From: Nitrospirota bacterium
GTDB taxonomy: Bacteria; Nitrospirota; CAKKRA01; 9FT-COMBO-42-15
Direction: 5' to 3'
NCBI GenBank assembly: GCA_016214425.1
Contig: JACRON010000090.1
Coordinates: forward strand, 1-12,534
DNA length: 12,534 nucleotides
Below are positions 11,936 through 12,534 of the stretch, one piece after another. The notes beneath the pieces were generated by a model. The model did no database searches. It was not told the DNA's origin and was given only the letters and a program-made list of their open reading frames with translations. Each line of letters begins with the position of its first letter. Position 1 is the stretch's first letter. The translations under genes and the position numbers were made by a program.

Positions 11936-12534
11936 TATGTACCCTTCTTCTCTGTATCATGCATCACTGCCTCTGTAGGAAGCAGCTCTAATAATTTCAA
12001 GCCGAGCATAAACATTATGCCAATAATAGCAACAATACCCACACCCTGCGCTGCCTCTGCAAGGCTGATAAAGTAGTTTGCGTAAGCGCCGTCCAAAAAT
12101 ACGCTGCTTGCCTCCTTGCCCGGGAACTGGTGCAAAGGATAGGTCTGAGCAGGGATTACTATTACATATCTCTCTGAAAGGACGCCTATAACAACCAATA
12201 ATGATGCAAAGGCAATCCATGGTATAGACTTATTAGTCTTTGGGAAAAAGAGTATTGCTGCAGGGATGATTGAACCTATTAGTATAAGGCCGATCCAGAA
12301 TACCTTGCTGTGGAATCCCTCAAAGAGGTAATAATGCTCTGCCTCACGCAGGCCAAATGCATATAATCGTGTAAGGTTTTCAATAAAGATAAAATAGAGG
12401 ACAATAAGGATAAAACCTGCTAAAAGTTTTGCAAGGCCTAATATCAGCCTATTATCTAACGGCCTGTTTGTGAATTTAAATGTCCCAAGAAGAATGAGTA
12501 TCATCAGGCCTGTTCCTGATGATAATGCTGCTGC
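11935..12534 (-). CDS. dsrP: NrfD/PsrC-family membrane protein, DsrP-like, partial
   Basis: The visible 199 residues run from the window edge to the TAA at 11937-11935; the frame is open upstream of the Met at 12504 (LSSGTGLMILILLG), so the gene starts outside. It contains at least five hydrophobic segments with NrfD-type features, including LTRLYAFGLREAEHYYLFEG (a quinone-site-like loop), FWIGLILIGSIIPAAILF, and SERYVIVIPAQTYPLHQFPG. The family forms quinol-reactive membrane subunits without haem. Its coupling by TAATG to dsrM and dsrK makes DsrP the best name, but canonical operons have dsrP last (MKJOP), so it could be another NrfD-like partner. Confidence 0.65.
   Translation of the reverse strand, partial: AAALSSGTGLMILILLGTFKFTNRPLDNRLILGLAKLLAGFILIVLYFIFIENLTRLYAFGLREAEHYYLFEGFHSKVFWIGLILIGSIIPAAILFFPKTNKSIPWIAFASLLVVIGVLSERYVIVIPAQTYPLHQFPGKEASSVFLDGAYANYFISLAEAAQGVGIVAIIGIMFMLGLKLLELLPTEAVMHDTEKKGT

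Overview
The window looks like a piece of a moderate-GC genome from a Gram-negative sulfur-metabolising bacterium. It carries a DsrK/DsrM/DsrP-type membrane redox operon, the bacterial selenocysteine genes selA and selB, and a lipoprotein with a standard lipobox. A Nitrospirota or Desulfobacterota-like lineage is a reasonable guess, but sequence alone does not settle it. I found no rRNA, tRNA (including tRNA-Sec), CRISPR array, or intact transposase or integrase by eye.

Left part (1-4767): selB (cut by the window edge) and selA lie on the minus strand but are separated by about 2.7 kb. That spacer holds a plus-strand DUF4258/YgiT toxin-antitoxin-like pair (713-1266), a minus-strand lipoprotein with two DUF1566 domains (1502-2635), and a gap of about 660 bp packed with palindromes, a terminator-like hairpin and a tetranucleotide repeat. 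Promoter-like hexamers sit only 7-9 nt before the start codons of selB, the DUF4258 gene and selA, which suggests leaderless transcripts.

Middle part (4768-6833): a graveyard. It holds a flavin oxidoreductase (FabK/nitronate monooxygenase family) that has lost its N-terminal start, the C-terminal stump of a tyrosine recombinase whose catalytic Tyr is now Cys, and a frameshifted fragment of a second selA whose first 57 bases are identical to the intact gene while the rest has diverged. Several structured inverted repeats follow.

Right-middle part (6761-9691): a cassette-like accessory region, all on the minus strand. A very AT-rich block of three genes (AraC-type regulator with a one-base frameshift, VOC protein, DUF1801 protein) is bounded by 21-bp inverted repeats (19/21 matches) at 6761-6781 and 8453-8473. 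Next come a short gene of unknown function and a second DUF4258/YgiT pair. Two homologous hairpin repeats of about 65 bp (8469-8533 and 9610-9674) mark module boundaries. Their layout, with AAC and GTT ends around palindromes, resembles integron attC sites but is not canonical.

Right end (9728-12534): a tightly coupled minus-strand operon of a DsrP/NrfD-like membrane protein (cut by the window edge), DsrM (cytochrome b subunit, broken by a frameshift) and DsrK (HdrD-like iron-sulfur subunit), with TAATG start/stop overlaps. No dsrJ or dsrO follows dsrK; the accessory region starts about 40 bp after its stop.
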